Shown here: in pieces, positions 1 to 6,767 of the stretch
Layout of the letters: every line of letters starts with the position of its first letter
Numbering within the stretch: position 1 is the stretch's first letter
Assembly (NCBI GenBank): GCA_945949475.1
Contig: CAMFET010000024.1
Coordinates: 1-8,881, forward strand
Source: an uncultured Phascolarctobacterium sp.
GTDB lineage: Bacteria; Bacillota; Negativicutes; Acidaminococcales; Acidaminococcaceae
DNA: 8,881 nt
Reading direction: 5' to 3'
Made by a program: the position numbers and the translations under genes
The notes under the pieces: generated by a model
Told to the model about the DNA's origin: nothing
What the model saw: only the letters and a program-made list of their open reading frames with translations
Databases searched by the model: none

Positions 1-235
1 CTGTTTTTGTATTTTTAGTTGCACGGGGTACTTCTTTATACTCAATATTGTAGCCAAAATCCAACAGATTCATTATATTGCGTTTAATTGCTTTACGATC
101 CACCTTCATAGCATAATCCCGCCAAAGCATATCCAGAATATCTTTTTGACTGAGGCGATGATTATGGTCCGAATACTTTCGTAGTATTTCTAAAATATTG
201 ATGATTAACATTTTCTTAGGCTGTGCTTCGTACAT
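1..235 (-). CDS. Helix-turn-helix regulator, probable WYL family (partial)
   Basis: Seen: from an ATG at 235 the minus-strand frame stays open for 78 codons to the left edge, so only the N-terminus is present. The protein begins MYEAQPKKMLIINILEILRK and continues with SQKDILDML, then VDRKAIKRNIMNLLDFGYNIEY. This pattern of two helices followed by a recognition-helix-like DRKAIKRNI segment and a short beta hairpin is that of the winged-helix domain heading many Firmicutes WYL-domain regulators. The WYL domain itself would lie outside the window. The ribosome binding site AGGTGA overlaps the stop codon of the macrodomain gene, and only 6 bases separate that stop from this ATG, so the two genes are probably translationally coupled. 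Known: WYL regulators sense nucleic-acid-type ligands and often control defence or DNA-damage genes. Inference: it probably regulates its own operon or the divergent gene at 917. The WYL assignment rests on the N-terminus alone. Confidence 0.72.
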   Translation of the reverse strand, partial: MYEAQPKKMLIINILEILRKYSDHNHRLSQKDILDMLWRDYAMKVDRKAIKRNIMNLLDFGYNIEYKEVPRATKNTKT

Positions 236-241
236 TACTAA

Positions 242-760
242 TCACCTATCCTTTTGCAGATACTGGGAATACATATCATATTGCTCATTTGTAAAACAAA
301 CTATTGACAAATTTTCCATGCTTGCCAGCTTTACCCTATTCCACAAAATAGTATCTAAAGCTATGCCAGCAGCTAATTCTAAGGGCCACATGTGATGACC
401 AACGCCTAAACAGGGAATAGCCATGCTTTCTAGCTTATTCTGTATTGCCAAATTTAAAATAGACACATAGCATTGAGCTAATAAACATGGGTTCTTCTCT
501 TTAATTGGCAAGTATTTTGGCGTCACTGTATGAATAATGTGTTTGGCCTTAAGCTTAAATCCTGAGGTGATTATGGCTGCTCCCACTGCCAGTTCGCCAT
601 AGCCTTGTAAAGCAGTAGTAAGTTCCGCTTCTCCCGCTTTTTCGTAAATAGCTTTGCAAAGGCCGGAGCCTTTGTGCAAGCTTCTATTGGCCGAATTGAC
701 TATGGCATCAGCCTCAAAAACAGTGATATCACCCCTTACAACATTTATTCTTACCGGCAT
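242..760 (-). CDS. Macrodomain protein, ADP-ribose binding/hydrolase-like
   Basis: A single macrodomain of 172 residues, the normal size for a stand-alone member. From the chosen start it reads MPVRINVVRGDITVFEADAI, followed by VNSAN, the adenosine-ribose binding signature, near residues 21-25. The first ligand loop is KGSGLCKAI where many active members have GGGGVDGAI. Next come GAAIITSGFKLKAKHIIHTV (the usual motif before the central strand) and IPCLGVGHHMWPLELAAG, which replaces the usual S/G-TG-x-x-G-P loop. Known: macrodomains bind ADP-ribose or its derivatives and some remove ADP-ribose from proteins or nucleic acids, or deacetylate O-acetyl-ADP-ribose. Inference: it binds an ADP-ribose-like ligand, but the altered second loop makes catalysis uncertain. 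The frame extends to an ATG at 829, adding 23 residues that include CDLCGK. I prefer 760 because it has AAGGTGA just upstream and begins exactly where the domain begins. It is followed at once by the regulator gene. Confidence 0.85.
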   Translation of the reverse strand: MPVRINVVRGDITVFEADAIVNSANRSLHKGSGLCKAIYEKAGEAELTTALQGYGELAVGAAIITSGFKLKAKHIIHTVTPKYLPIKEKNPCLLAQCYVSILNLAIQNKLESMAIPCLGVGHHMWPLELAAGIALDTILWNRVKLASMENLSIVCFTNEQYDMYSQYLQKDR

Positions 761-764
761 AACA

Positions 765-771
765 TCACCTT
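765..771 (-). promoter_or_regulatory. Ribosome binding site deciding the macrodomain start
   Basis: On the minus strand AAGGTGA ends 4 bases before the ATG at 760. The alternative ATG at 829, in the same frame, has no recognisable purine-rich site before it, and the one at 790 has only GGTAAG. This favours 760. Confidence 0.5.
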
Positions 772-873
772 CACCATACTCAAACTTCATCTTTAGCTTA
801 CCACATAAGTCGCATCTTTGCCATAGCATGATGGGATAAAATCAGGCCATCACTTATGTTAGAATTAGTTATC

Positions 874-879
874 ATTATA
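874..879 (-). promoter_or_regulatory. Candidate -10 box for the macrodomain-regulator pair
   Basis: The minus strand reads a perfect TATAAT here, in the AT-rich gap between the divergent genes. No good -35 hexamer is seen 16-18 bases upstream (the best is CTGCCT, a weak match), so the promoter may need an activator or may be chance in AT-rich DNA. It would give a leader of about 105 bases for the start at 760. A 7-base inverted repeat, AGGCCAT at 844-850 and ATGGCCT at 885-891, flanks the box and could be an operator for the linked regulator. Confidence 0.3.
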
Positions 880-916
880 GATTAATGGCCTAACTTTAGG
901 CAGAGGAGGGAAAAAA

Positions 917-1615
917 ATGTCCAACGAATGGAGTGTATTATTGTCATCGGATGACCAAGAATTTATCCAAACAATACAATTCTACTATGATTTATTTAGG
1001 GATATGAATGCAGAATACTCTCAAAAAGTCTTTGCTTTACAAAGTCATTATCTAGGGGATGTGGACCATTTTCAGTACCCAGACTCAGCACAGTATTGGT
1101 ATCTTACATTCTATGGCAGCTTTCAAAGCATCAAAAATGCCGCTGCCTACATTAAGGAATATACCTGCATAGTTTGTTATGATGCTAATGAACATATGGA
1201 TGAATTAGCAGAGCTATGCTCACAGCTTGACCTACATGAAGTTTATGCTTTTGCCCACCGAAGTGACGCAGTATATTTTGCAGAGCTGATGGTAGTGCAA
1301 TACGCCTGTGACCAACTCATTGGTATTGATAATGCTAATATTAAAGAATGTCTTGCTTCAGACGCTCAAAACATTAGAATGCTTAGCAAAAAAAGCATTA
1401 ATTCTTTCGAGGAGCAGTTTGAAAATGTGCATAGAGCCTTATTATATGTAAAATCAAACTATAAAAGCCTATACGATTTTTCTGTGGTATTTGAAGAAAT
1501 ATACAAGCTCTTACCAAACATTAATTACTGTCTTTTCATGGCTTTCTTCAACAACCCTTTGTTCAACGACGAACAAGGAATTATATATGTTAAAAGCGAA
1601 AGACACTATCCCTAA
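917..1615 (+). CDS. Hypothetical protein of unknown function, 232 residues
   Basis: I do not recognise this protein. It is very probably a real gene: an intact frame, a strong ribosome binding site (GAGGAGGG at 903-910, six A residues before the ATG) and a terminator directly after the stop. It reads as a soluble, acidic, aromatic-rich mixed alpha/beta protein. There is no signal peptide and no clear membrane segment; the most hydrophobic stretches, TCIVCY around residue 83 and YCLFMAFF around residue 205, are short. The middle (YTCIVCYDANEHMDELAEL, then LDLHEVYAFAHRSDAVYFAE) resembles alternating strands and helices. The second half is mainly helical, with SFEEQFENVHRALLYVKSNY around residues 162-181. 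No catalytic motif is evident. It is the only plus-strand gene in the window, is AT-rich (a sampled stretch is about 37% GC against about 58% in a sampled stretch of obgE), and diverges from the macrodomain-regulator pair, so shared regulation is possible. Confidence 0.75.
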   Translation: MSNEWSVLLSSDDQEFIQTIQFYYDLFRDMNAEYSQKVFALQSHYLGDVDHFQYPDSAQYWYLTFYGSFQSIKNAAAYIKEYTCIVCYDANEHMDELAELCSQLDLHEVYAFAHRSDAVYFAELMVVQYACDQLIGIDNANIKECLASDAQNIRMLSKKSINSFEEQFENVHRALLYVKSNYKSLYDFSVVFEEIYKLLPNINYCLFMAFFNNPLFNDEQGIIYVKSERHYP

Positions 1616-1620
1616 AGCAA

Positions 1621-1666
1621 AAACCAGCCTCTGGCGCAAGTACTAAACTACGCCAGGGGCTGGTTT
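1621..1666. terminator. Bidirectional intrinsic terminator between convergent genes
   Basis: A 16-pair stem (1621-1636 with 1651-1666, one T/G mismatch pair in the middle) encloses a 14-base loop. Arms read AAACCAGCC...CTGGCG and CGCCAG...GGCTGGTTT. On the plus strand it lies 5 bases after the stop of the unknown gene and is followed by GCTATTTGCTTTTA. On the minus strand it lies about 45 bases after the kinase gene stop and is followed by TTGCTTT, which continues the T run of the arm. It therefore probably ends both convergent transcripts. Confidence 0.85.
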
Positions 1667-1712
1667 GCTATTTGCTTTTAATAATTGTCGGCTCGCACAG
1701 GCCTTTACTTTT

Positions 1713-2861
1713 CTAATTCTTACCTAAATATGCTCTTAAGCCACGCACACGCTTTGCTACTGCTTGCGTGATTAAATCGACTCTGCTAGCTTCGATAAAG
1801 CTGCTTTGCGAAAGCGTTGCAAAAACAATTTCAGGACACCGCTCCAATGGCTTATCCTGCAGGCCACAGTCCGAAACCAGCTGCAGCTGCTTTTTGTGCG
1901 TTTCCTTAAAGGGCATCGCCGGCAAGGAAAGCCCTATTTCTGCAGCAGGCGATTCACACCACAGGCTTGTTCCATTATCAAAAAGAGGCGCTGGCCCCCT
2001 GAATTTCAAGGTGTTCACATCACGAATGAAGCCAAAATTGCCGAAATGCCGATCGCTGTTTTCTATTAGATAATCAAAGCAAAGCATTTTTTGCAAAAAT
2101 TCTTCTACGTCCGGAATCTCCAGCATCTCAGCACATCTCAAAAAATGACTATAGGTACTGTCATTGTTGGAGCGTTGCACCACATTTCTAATAAAAAAGG
2201 CAGGCACAAATTCTGTATCGACATCAATGAAATTCTCACACAAACACAAAGGTCGATTATCCTCCATAATCAAATGGTAGTCAACGTGATCAATCCCCAG
2301 CTGCTCAAGAATCTTTGTAGCCGCAGCTTCATTATACGGCTGCTGGAACAACGGAGCAGAGCCTGCTTTAGCAAGATACGTTTTACCAGCAATCCTAACC
2401 CATTTTTTCTTGAGCCAACCATTACTGGAAGCATCCGGAGTAAAAGGATTAACCGCAGGACGGGATGAGCCCCGCTGGAAAAAAGCCTCACCCAATTCTT
2501 TAGAAAACTCATTGGAGAAGAAATTGACAGCATCCCAATTCAGTTCGCTTCCTTCGGGTTTAAGCCAATATTGGTCCGAAAGACTCAAGCCAAGGCTACG
2601 CTTACTTAATACTGCAGGGGATTCGATATCATAAAGGTGGAGAATGTAACGCAGACCATCGCGGCTAGCGGGAATAATGCGACTACGCCACCATTGATTC
2701 AAACACTCAACAAGCTTCTCCGCCTTGTCAGTATAAATGCCCACGGGAAAGGCCTCTGGATTTATTACGGATAGAACATCGGAGATGTAGCCAGAGGAAG
2801 ACAGAAGCACAACTGCCAATTCAGTATTCTTATTCATCAAGGTGTATTGAGAAATACTCAT
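1713..2861 (-). CDS. Orphan HipA-like protein kinase
   Basis: A 382-residue protein with a HipA-type kinase fold in its C-terminal two thirds. Visible motifs, numbered from the start at 2861: KTYLAKAG around 160-167 (candidate nucleotide-binding lysine K165), QPYNEAAATKI around 174-184 (the conserved Glu helix), SDRHFGN at 269-275 (catalytic loop, Asp and Asn) and PLFDNGTSLW at 292-301 (metal-binding Asp, DFG equivalent). The N-terminal ~90 residues are a separate, less conserved module; SLSDQYWLKPEG (93-104) sits at the junction. Known: HipA kinases phosphorylate Ser/Thr, classically glutamyl-tRNA synthetase, and cause dormancy when not held by HipB. Here no HipB-like HTH gene is adjacent, so this is a stand-alone member of the type common in Firmicutes; its substrate is unknown. 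It starts 39 bases after proA with no terminator between, so it is probably read from the obg-proBA transcript. The frame also has an ATG at 2879, but only 2861 has a proper ribosome binding site. Confidence 0.85.
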   Translation of the reverse strand: MSISQYTLMNKNTELAVVLLSSSGYISDVLSVINPEAFPVGIYTDKAEKLVECLNQWWRSRIIPASRDGLRYILHLYDIESPAVLSKRSLGLSLSDQYWLKPEGSELNWDAVNFFSNEFSKELGEAFFQRGSSRPAVNPFTPDASSNGWLKKKWVRIAGKTYLAKAGSAPLFQQPYNEAAATKILEQLGIDHVDYHLIMEDNRPLCLCENFIDVDTEFVPAFFIRNVVQRSNNDSTYSHFLRCAEMLEIPDVEEFLQKMLCFDYLIENSDRHFGNFGFIRDVNTLKFRGPAPLFDNGTSLWCESPAAEIGLSLPAMPFKETHKKQLQLVSDCGLQDKPLERCPEIVFATLSQSSFIEASRVDLITQAVAKRVRGLRAYLGKN

Positions 2862-2866
2862 GCTTG

Positions 2867-2873
2867 CCTCCTT
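2867..2873 (-). promoter_or_regulatory. Ribosome binding site deciding the HipA-like start
   Basis: A perfect AAGGAGG on the minus strand, 5 bases before the ATG at 2861. It lies inside the six-codon extension offered by the upstream ATG at 2879, which has no site of its own. The start is therefore 2861. Confidence 0.8.
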
Positions 2874-2900
2874 AGCCATCCTAGCTCATCAATTTAGCGC

Positions 2901-4157
2901 TTACCCTCTTACCTGCCCATTGCCGCAAATCAAATATTTGGTACTAGTCAGCTCCGGCAAGGCCATGGGGCCACGTGCGTGCAGCTTTTGGGTGCTAATG
3001 CCGATTTCCGCACCAAAGCCAAACTCATTGCCATCGGTAAAGCGCGTGGAAGCATTGACATATACAGCCGCTGCATCCACAGTCTTCTGGAACAGCTGAG
3101 CTTGGCTGTAATCATTGGTCACAATGCACTCGCTGTGGCCCGTGCCAAAGCGGGCAATATGCTCCATAGCCTCCTCGATGGAATCCACAATTTTCACGGA
3201 TAGGCGCAAATCGCCGTATTCCGTAGCCCAGTCCTCCTCCGTCACAGGCACAACGGCCTTGTCAAAGGACTGCACACCCTCGTCACCGCGGATTTCCACG
3301 CCGGCCTCAGCATATTTAGCCAGCATGGCGGGCATAAACTTATCTGCTATAGCCTTATGCACCAACAGTGTTTCCATAGCGTTGCAAACAGAAGGACGCT
3401 GCACCTTAGCATTATAGGCAATTTTTACTGCCATTTCCACATCAGCGCTGGCGTCAACGTAGGTGTGGCATACCCCTGCACCGGTTTCGATAACGGGTAC
3501 GGTAGCGTTCATCACCACCATCTTAATCAGGCCTGCGCCACCGCGGGGAATAACCACATCCACAAGGCCATTCAAATGAATCAAATCCTGCACGGCCTGA
3601 CGGTCGCTGGTATCAATAAATTGAATCGCTCCCTCCGGCATGCCTGCAGCTGTCGCTGCTTCACTCAGAATCCCGGCCACCGCCTTATTGGACTCCATGG
3701 CCTCGCTGCCACCCTTGAGCACCACCGCATTGCCGGATTTCAGGCACAGTCCTGCCGCATCCGCAGTTACATTGGGGCGCGCTTCGTAGATGATGCCGAT
3801 TACGCCCAAGGGCACCCGCACCTTGGTAATAGTGAGCCCATTAGCCAGCGTTTTGCCATCCAGCACATTGCCCACCGGGTCGGGCAAATTAGCCACCTGA
3901 CGCAAGCCATCGGCCATGCCCTCAATACGAGCAGCGGTCAGCTTTAAACGGTCCAGCATGGAGCTCTTCATGCCCTTGGCAGCAGCGCACTCCATGTCGA
4001 GCGCATTCGCCGCTAAAATCTCCTCCTGCTTGGCTAGTAGAGCCTCTGCCATCGCCAGCAGCGCCTTATTCTTCACAGCTGTGCTGGTCACAGCCAGCTT
4101 AGCAGCCGCCTTTTTCGCAGCCGCAGCCTTTGTTTTCACCAATTCATATGTATCCAT
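2901..4157 (-). CDS. proA: Gamma-glutamyl phosphate reductase
   Basis: Second enzyme of proline synthesis: it reduces L-glutamate 5-phosphate with NADPH to glutamate 5-semialdehyde, which cyclises to pyrroline-5-carboxylate. Cytoplasmic, of the aldehyde dehydrogenase superfamily. The 418-residue length is normal. Signatures numbered from 4157: PLGVIGIIYEARPNVT (116-131, dinucleotide fold), LKGGSEA (147-153), ETGAGVCHTYVD (224-235), RPSVCNAMET (254-263) with the catalytic Cys258, and the family signature TRFTDGNEFGFGAEIGIST (371-389) followed by QKLHARGPM. No key residue is missing. The frame also has an ATG at 4163, but that codon abuts the GAGGG site; 4157 has the right spacing and is preferred. 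It lies 69 bases after proB, whose product it uses (ProB and ProA are thought to channel the labile phosphate). The long plus-strand frames opposite it are coding shadows. A final proline-forming reductase (proC) is not in the window. Confidence 0.97.
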   Translation of the reverse strand: MDTYELVKTKAAAAKKAAAKLAVTSTAVKNKALLAMAEALLAKQEEILAANALDMECAAAKGMKSSMLDRLKLTAARIEGMADGLRQVANLPDPVGNVLDGKTLANGLTITKVRVPLGVIGIIYEARPNVTADAAGLCLKSGNAVVLKGGSEAMESNKAVAGILSEAATAAGMPEGAIQFIDTSDRQAVQDLIHLNGLVDVVIPRGGAGLIKMVVMNATVPVIETGAGVCHTYVDASADVEMAVKIAYNAKVQRPSVCNAMETLLVHKAIADKFMPAMLAKYAEAGVEIRGDEGVQSFDKAVVPVTEEDWATEYGDLRLSVKIVDSIEEAMEHIARFGTGHSECIVTNDYSQAQLFQKTVDAAAVYVNASTRFTDGNEFGFGAEIGISTQKLHARGPMALPELTSTKYLICGNGQVRG

Positions 4158-4163
4158 CTTCAT

Positions 4164-4168
4164 CCCTC
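4164..4168 (-). promoter_or_regulatory. Ribosome binding site deciding the proA start
   Basis: The minus strand reads GTGAGGG and then ATG AAG ATG. The GAGGG core touches the first ATG (4163) but stands 6 bases from the second (4157), the usual distance. This selects the 418-residue form. Confidence 0.6.
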
Positions 4169-4226
4169 ACTAAAATAGCCACGAGCGAGCAAAGCCTATT
4201 AGACAATTCCTCGCCACGCCCAGCAC

Positions 4227-5369
4227 TTATTGCAAAATAACCAAATCGTCACGATGAATTACTTCGTCGTAGTTTTTATGACCTAAAATGCCTTCTATAT
4301 CACTGGACTTGCAGCCCTTGATTTTTTCTAGCTCCGCAGCTGTATAATGCACAAGTCCTCGAGCCAGCTCGTGGCCCTCCTTGTCAATAACGCTGATCGT
4401 GCTGCCGCTTTGGAAATCACCCACCACCTGATAAATACCTGCGGGCAAAATACTGCAGCCACCGGCCTTACGAATGGCCTTAGCGCAGCCATCATCCACC
4501 ACGATGCTGCCCTGAATCTTAGCGCCAAAGGCCAGCCAACGCTTGCGGAACTGCAGGCGGTTTTCACGGCTTACGAAAAGCGTACCAATTTCCTCGCCCT
4601 GCAAAATGCGCGGGATAGCGTTCTTTTCGGTGCCACTGGCAATAACCAGCTGAATGCCGCTATTGGTAGCCGCTTTGGCAGCTTGGATTTTGGTAGCCAT
4701 GCCACCGGTACCACGGGAAGAGCCCACGCCACCAGCACTGGCTTCAATCTCAGGTGTAATCTCCTGCACAGTGTGCACCAGTGTTGCCTCGGGATGTGTG
4801 GCAGGGTTGGCCGTGTAAAGGCCATCTATATCGGACAAAATGATGACCAAATCTGCGTCCACGATGCCTGCAACAAGAGCCGACATATTATCATTGTCGC
4901 CAATCTTCAGCTCGTCCAGCGCCACCACGTCATTTTCGTTGACAATGGGGATAACACCCTGCTGCAGCAAGGTCATAAAGGTGTTGCGGCAATTGGTATA
5001 ACGATGACGGTCAATGGCCTCAGTACGCGTAATCAACACCTGAGCCACAATCTGACCATAATCAGCAAAAAGCTTTTCGTAAGTATGCATCAAAACGCCC
5101 TGTCCCACAGCGGCACAGGCCTGCTTGCCGGGGATAGTGGAGGGCTTAGCTGGCAAGCCCAAGCGGTCCACACCCACCGCGACAGCACCACTGGAAACAA
5201 GAATCATTTCCTTGCCCTGGTTCTGCAAATCACTCAGCTCCCTAGCCAAGCGATCTATTTGACTAAAATTACGCTTGCCATTGGCATAGGTAATGGTGCT
5301 AGTACCAACCTTTACCACAATGCGTTTGGCTTTTTTTAAGGCTTCACGAAAGGATTTACCCTCTCCCAT
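4227..5369 (-). CDS. proB: Glutamate 5-kinase with C-terminal PUA domain
   Basis: First and normally feedback-controlled step of proline synthesis: ATP-dependent phosphorylation of L-glutamate to glutamate 5-phosphate. The 380 residues form an amino-acid-kinase domain (about 13-265) and a PUA domain (about 277-360), the common long bacterial form. Visible motifs: VVKVGTS (18-24, phosphate binding, Lys20), VSSGAVAVG (58-66), NENDVVA (144-150), IGDNDNMSALVA (156-167, glutamate binding and proline feedback region), LSDIDGLYTANP (178-189) and GTGGMATKIQAA (220-231, with conserved Lys227). The PUA part includes GIYQVVGDFQSGSTISVIDK. Nothing essential is missing, so proline inhibition is expected from the family. 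The start at 5369 is preceded by AGGTGAG. It begins 15 bases after the obgE stop, so the two are co-transcribed. A 330-codon plus-strand open frame opposite it is an antisense shadow. No T-box or other leader riboswitch is visible ahead of it. Confidence 0.97.
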   Translation of the reverse strand: MGEGKSFREALKKAKRIVVKVGTSTITYANGKRNFSQIDRLARELSDLQNQGKEMILVSSGAVAVGVDRLGLPAKPSTIPGKQACAAVGQGVLMHTYEKLFADYGQIVAQVLITRTEAIDRHRYTNCRNTFMTLLQQGVIPIVNENDVVALDELKIGDNDNMSALVAGIVDADLVIILSDIDGLYTANPATHPEATLVHTVQEITPEIEASAGGVGSSRGTGGMATKIQAAKAATNSGIQLVIASGTEKNAIPRILQGEEIGTLFVSRENRLQFRKRWLAFGAKIQGSIVVDDGCAKAIRKAGGCSILPAGIYQVVGDFQSGSTISVIDKEGHELARGLVHYTAAELEKIKGCKSSDIEGILGHKNYDEVIHRDDLVILQ

Positions 5370-5384
5370 AATCTCACCTGTTTC

Positions 5385-6659
5385 TTAGTTGTTGTCCTTA
5401 TATTCAAAGACCATGTCGCGAATACGCACGCTTTCGCCCTCTTGGACGCCCTTTTCCTTCAGCGCTTCATCAATACCCAGGCGTTTCCAAATCAGCTGGA
5501 AGCGATACAGCGCCTCATCATTATCAAAATTGGTCATAGCCACCAGACGCTCAATGTTTTTACCACGCACTTCCCAATCAGTGTCGTTGCCCTCCACGAT
5601 TTCGTAGCTATCCGGGTCAATCTCGTCGAAGCGCGCCAAATCCTCTTCGTCCTCCTCCGGCTCATATTGCAGCAGCAAATCATAAGCCTTAAACATGAGC
5701 TCGCGCAGACCCTCGCCCGTAGCAGCGCTGGCCTTAAAGATTTCGTAGCCCTTAGCCTCCACATATTCCTTTAGGCGCTCAAAGTTTTCCTGAGCATCGG
5801 GCAAATCCATTTTATTAGCTACCACCAGCTGTTTACGACGCGCCAAGCGCTCGCTATATTCAGCCAGCTCGTTGTTGATTTTATCAAAATCCTCGATGGG
5901 GTCGCGGCCATCCACGCCTGCCACGTCCACGATGTGCAGCAGCACCTTGGTACGCTCCACATGACGCAAAAAGTCGTGGCCCAAGCCCACGCCCTCATGA
6001 GCACCCTCAATCAGGCCGGGGATGTCGGCCAGCACGAAGCTGCGCTCTTCATCCAAGCGCACCACGCCCAAAACCGGCGTCAGAGTGGTGAAGTGATAAG
6101 CAGCGATTTCCGGACGCGCAGCACTCACCTGGGCAATAATGCTGGACTTGCCCACGCTGGGATAGCCCACCAGGCCCACATCGGCCAACAGCTTCAGCTC
6201 CAGCTTCAGCCAACGGTTTTCGCCGGGCTCGCCCTTTTCGGCAAAGGTCGGCGCACGGTTGGTGCTCGTCACATAGCAAGCATTGCCCTTGCCACCGCGA
6301 CCGCCCTTAGCAGCCACATATTGTTGACCATCCTCCACTAAATCCGCCATCACGGCGCCAGTGGCATCATCACGCACCAGTGTACCCATGGGCACCTTGA
6401 CAAAAACAGTGTCCGCACGCATGCCGGTGCAGTTTTTCGTGCCACCCTGACCGCCGCGCTTAGCCACATATTTACGCTTATAGCGGAAGTCAATCAGGGT
6501 ATTCAGATTTTTATCCGCAACCAATACTACGTCGCCACCACGACCACCGTTGCCGCCGTTGGGGCCACCCTTTTCCACAAATTTTTCACGGCGGAAGCTG
6601 CTCATGCCGTCGCCGCCATCACCAGCCTCCACATAAATTCTCGCTCTGTCGATAAACAT
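5385..6659 (-). CDS. obgE: Obg family GTPase, ribosome assembly (with OCT domain)
   Basis: Essential GTPase that associates with the large ribosomal subunit during its assembly and links growth to ppGpp and GTP levels. All 424 residues are present. The glycine-rich Obg fold occupies about 1-158, opening MFIDRARIYVEAGDGGDG, with GGPNGGNGGRGGD at 31-43. The G domain follows: G1 GYPSVGKSS (165-173), switch I TTLTPVLG (191-198), G3 DIPGLIEGAHEG (212-223), G4 NKMD (282-285) and G5 SAATGEG (311-317). An acidic linker (YEPEEDEEDLARFDEIDPD, 332-350) leads to the C-terminal OCT domain (about 351-420, YEIVEGNDTDWEVRGKNIER onward), typical of Firmicutes Obg. The ribosome binding site GAGGAG stands 7 bases before the ATG. 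It is the first gene of the operon with proB and proA. In many Firmicutes it follows rplU-rpmA; here those genes are not next to it and it has its own promoter. Confidence 0.98.
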   Translation of the reverse strand: MFIDRARIYVEAGDGGDGMSSFRREKFVEKGGPNGGNGGRGGDVVLVADKNLNTLIDFRYKRKYVAKRGGQGGTKNCTGMRADTVFVKVPMGTLVRDDATGAVMADLVEDGQQYVAAKGGRGGKGNACYVTSTNRAPTFAEKGEPGENRWLKLELKLLADVGLVGYPSVGKSSIIAQVSAARPEIAAYHFTTLTPVLGVVRLDEERSFVLADIPGLIEGAHEGVGLGHDFLRHVERTKVLLHIVDVAGVDGRDPIEDFDKINNELAEYSERLARRKQLVVANKMDLPDAQENFERLKEYVEAKGYEIFKASAATGEGLRELMFKAYDLLLQYEPEEDEEDLARFDEIDPDSYEIVEGNDTDWEVRGKNIERLVAMTNFDNDEALYRFQLIWKRLGIDEALKEKGVQEGESVRIRDMVFEYKDNN

Positions 6660-6739
6660 GATTTTTCTCCTCTATAACTACAAAAATAAATTTAAACGAA
6701 ATAACCACAACGCCTGCCACGAACATTTTGCTCATAGCT

Positions 6740-6757
6740 AAAAAAGGGCCTAAACCC
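6740..6757 (-). other. Small hairpin plus U run at the start of the obgE leader
   Basis: About 5 bases after the predicted transcription start, the minus strand reads GGGTTTAGGCCC and then six T residues. Three G-C pairs and one G-T pair can form around a 4-base loop. It is too short for a strong terminator, but it could cause pausing or early release and so tune operon expression. The rest of the roughly 100-base leader (6660-6739) shows no riboswitch that I recognise. Confidence 0.25.
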
Positions 6758-6767
6758 ACTTATACAT

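Noticed and set aside
1768..2468. Plus-strand frames opposite the HipA-like gene, considered as a possible antitoxin
   Set aside because: None reads as a helix-turn-helix protein or has a ribosome binding site; they are shadows of the kinase gene.
2862..2900. Terminator or promoter between proA and the HipA-like gene
   Set aside because: The 39-base gap has neither a hairpin with a U run nor a recognisable -10/-35 pair.
3357..3947. 196-codon plus-strand open frame
   Set aside because: Antisense to proA; His- and Cys-rich nonsense composition and no sensible start signal.
4158..4226. proB-proA gap, considered as an attenuator or T-box element
   Set aside because: Only a 5-base inverted repeat (GCGAG/CTCGC) is present, with no U run and no T-box sequence.
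4347..5339. 330-codon plus-strand open frame
   Set aside because: It lies wholly antisense to proB, which has every family motif. It is a by-product of codon bias and has no family signature of its own.
5934..6341. 135-codon plus-strand open frame
   Set aside because: Antisense to the G domain of obgE; shadow of a real gene.
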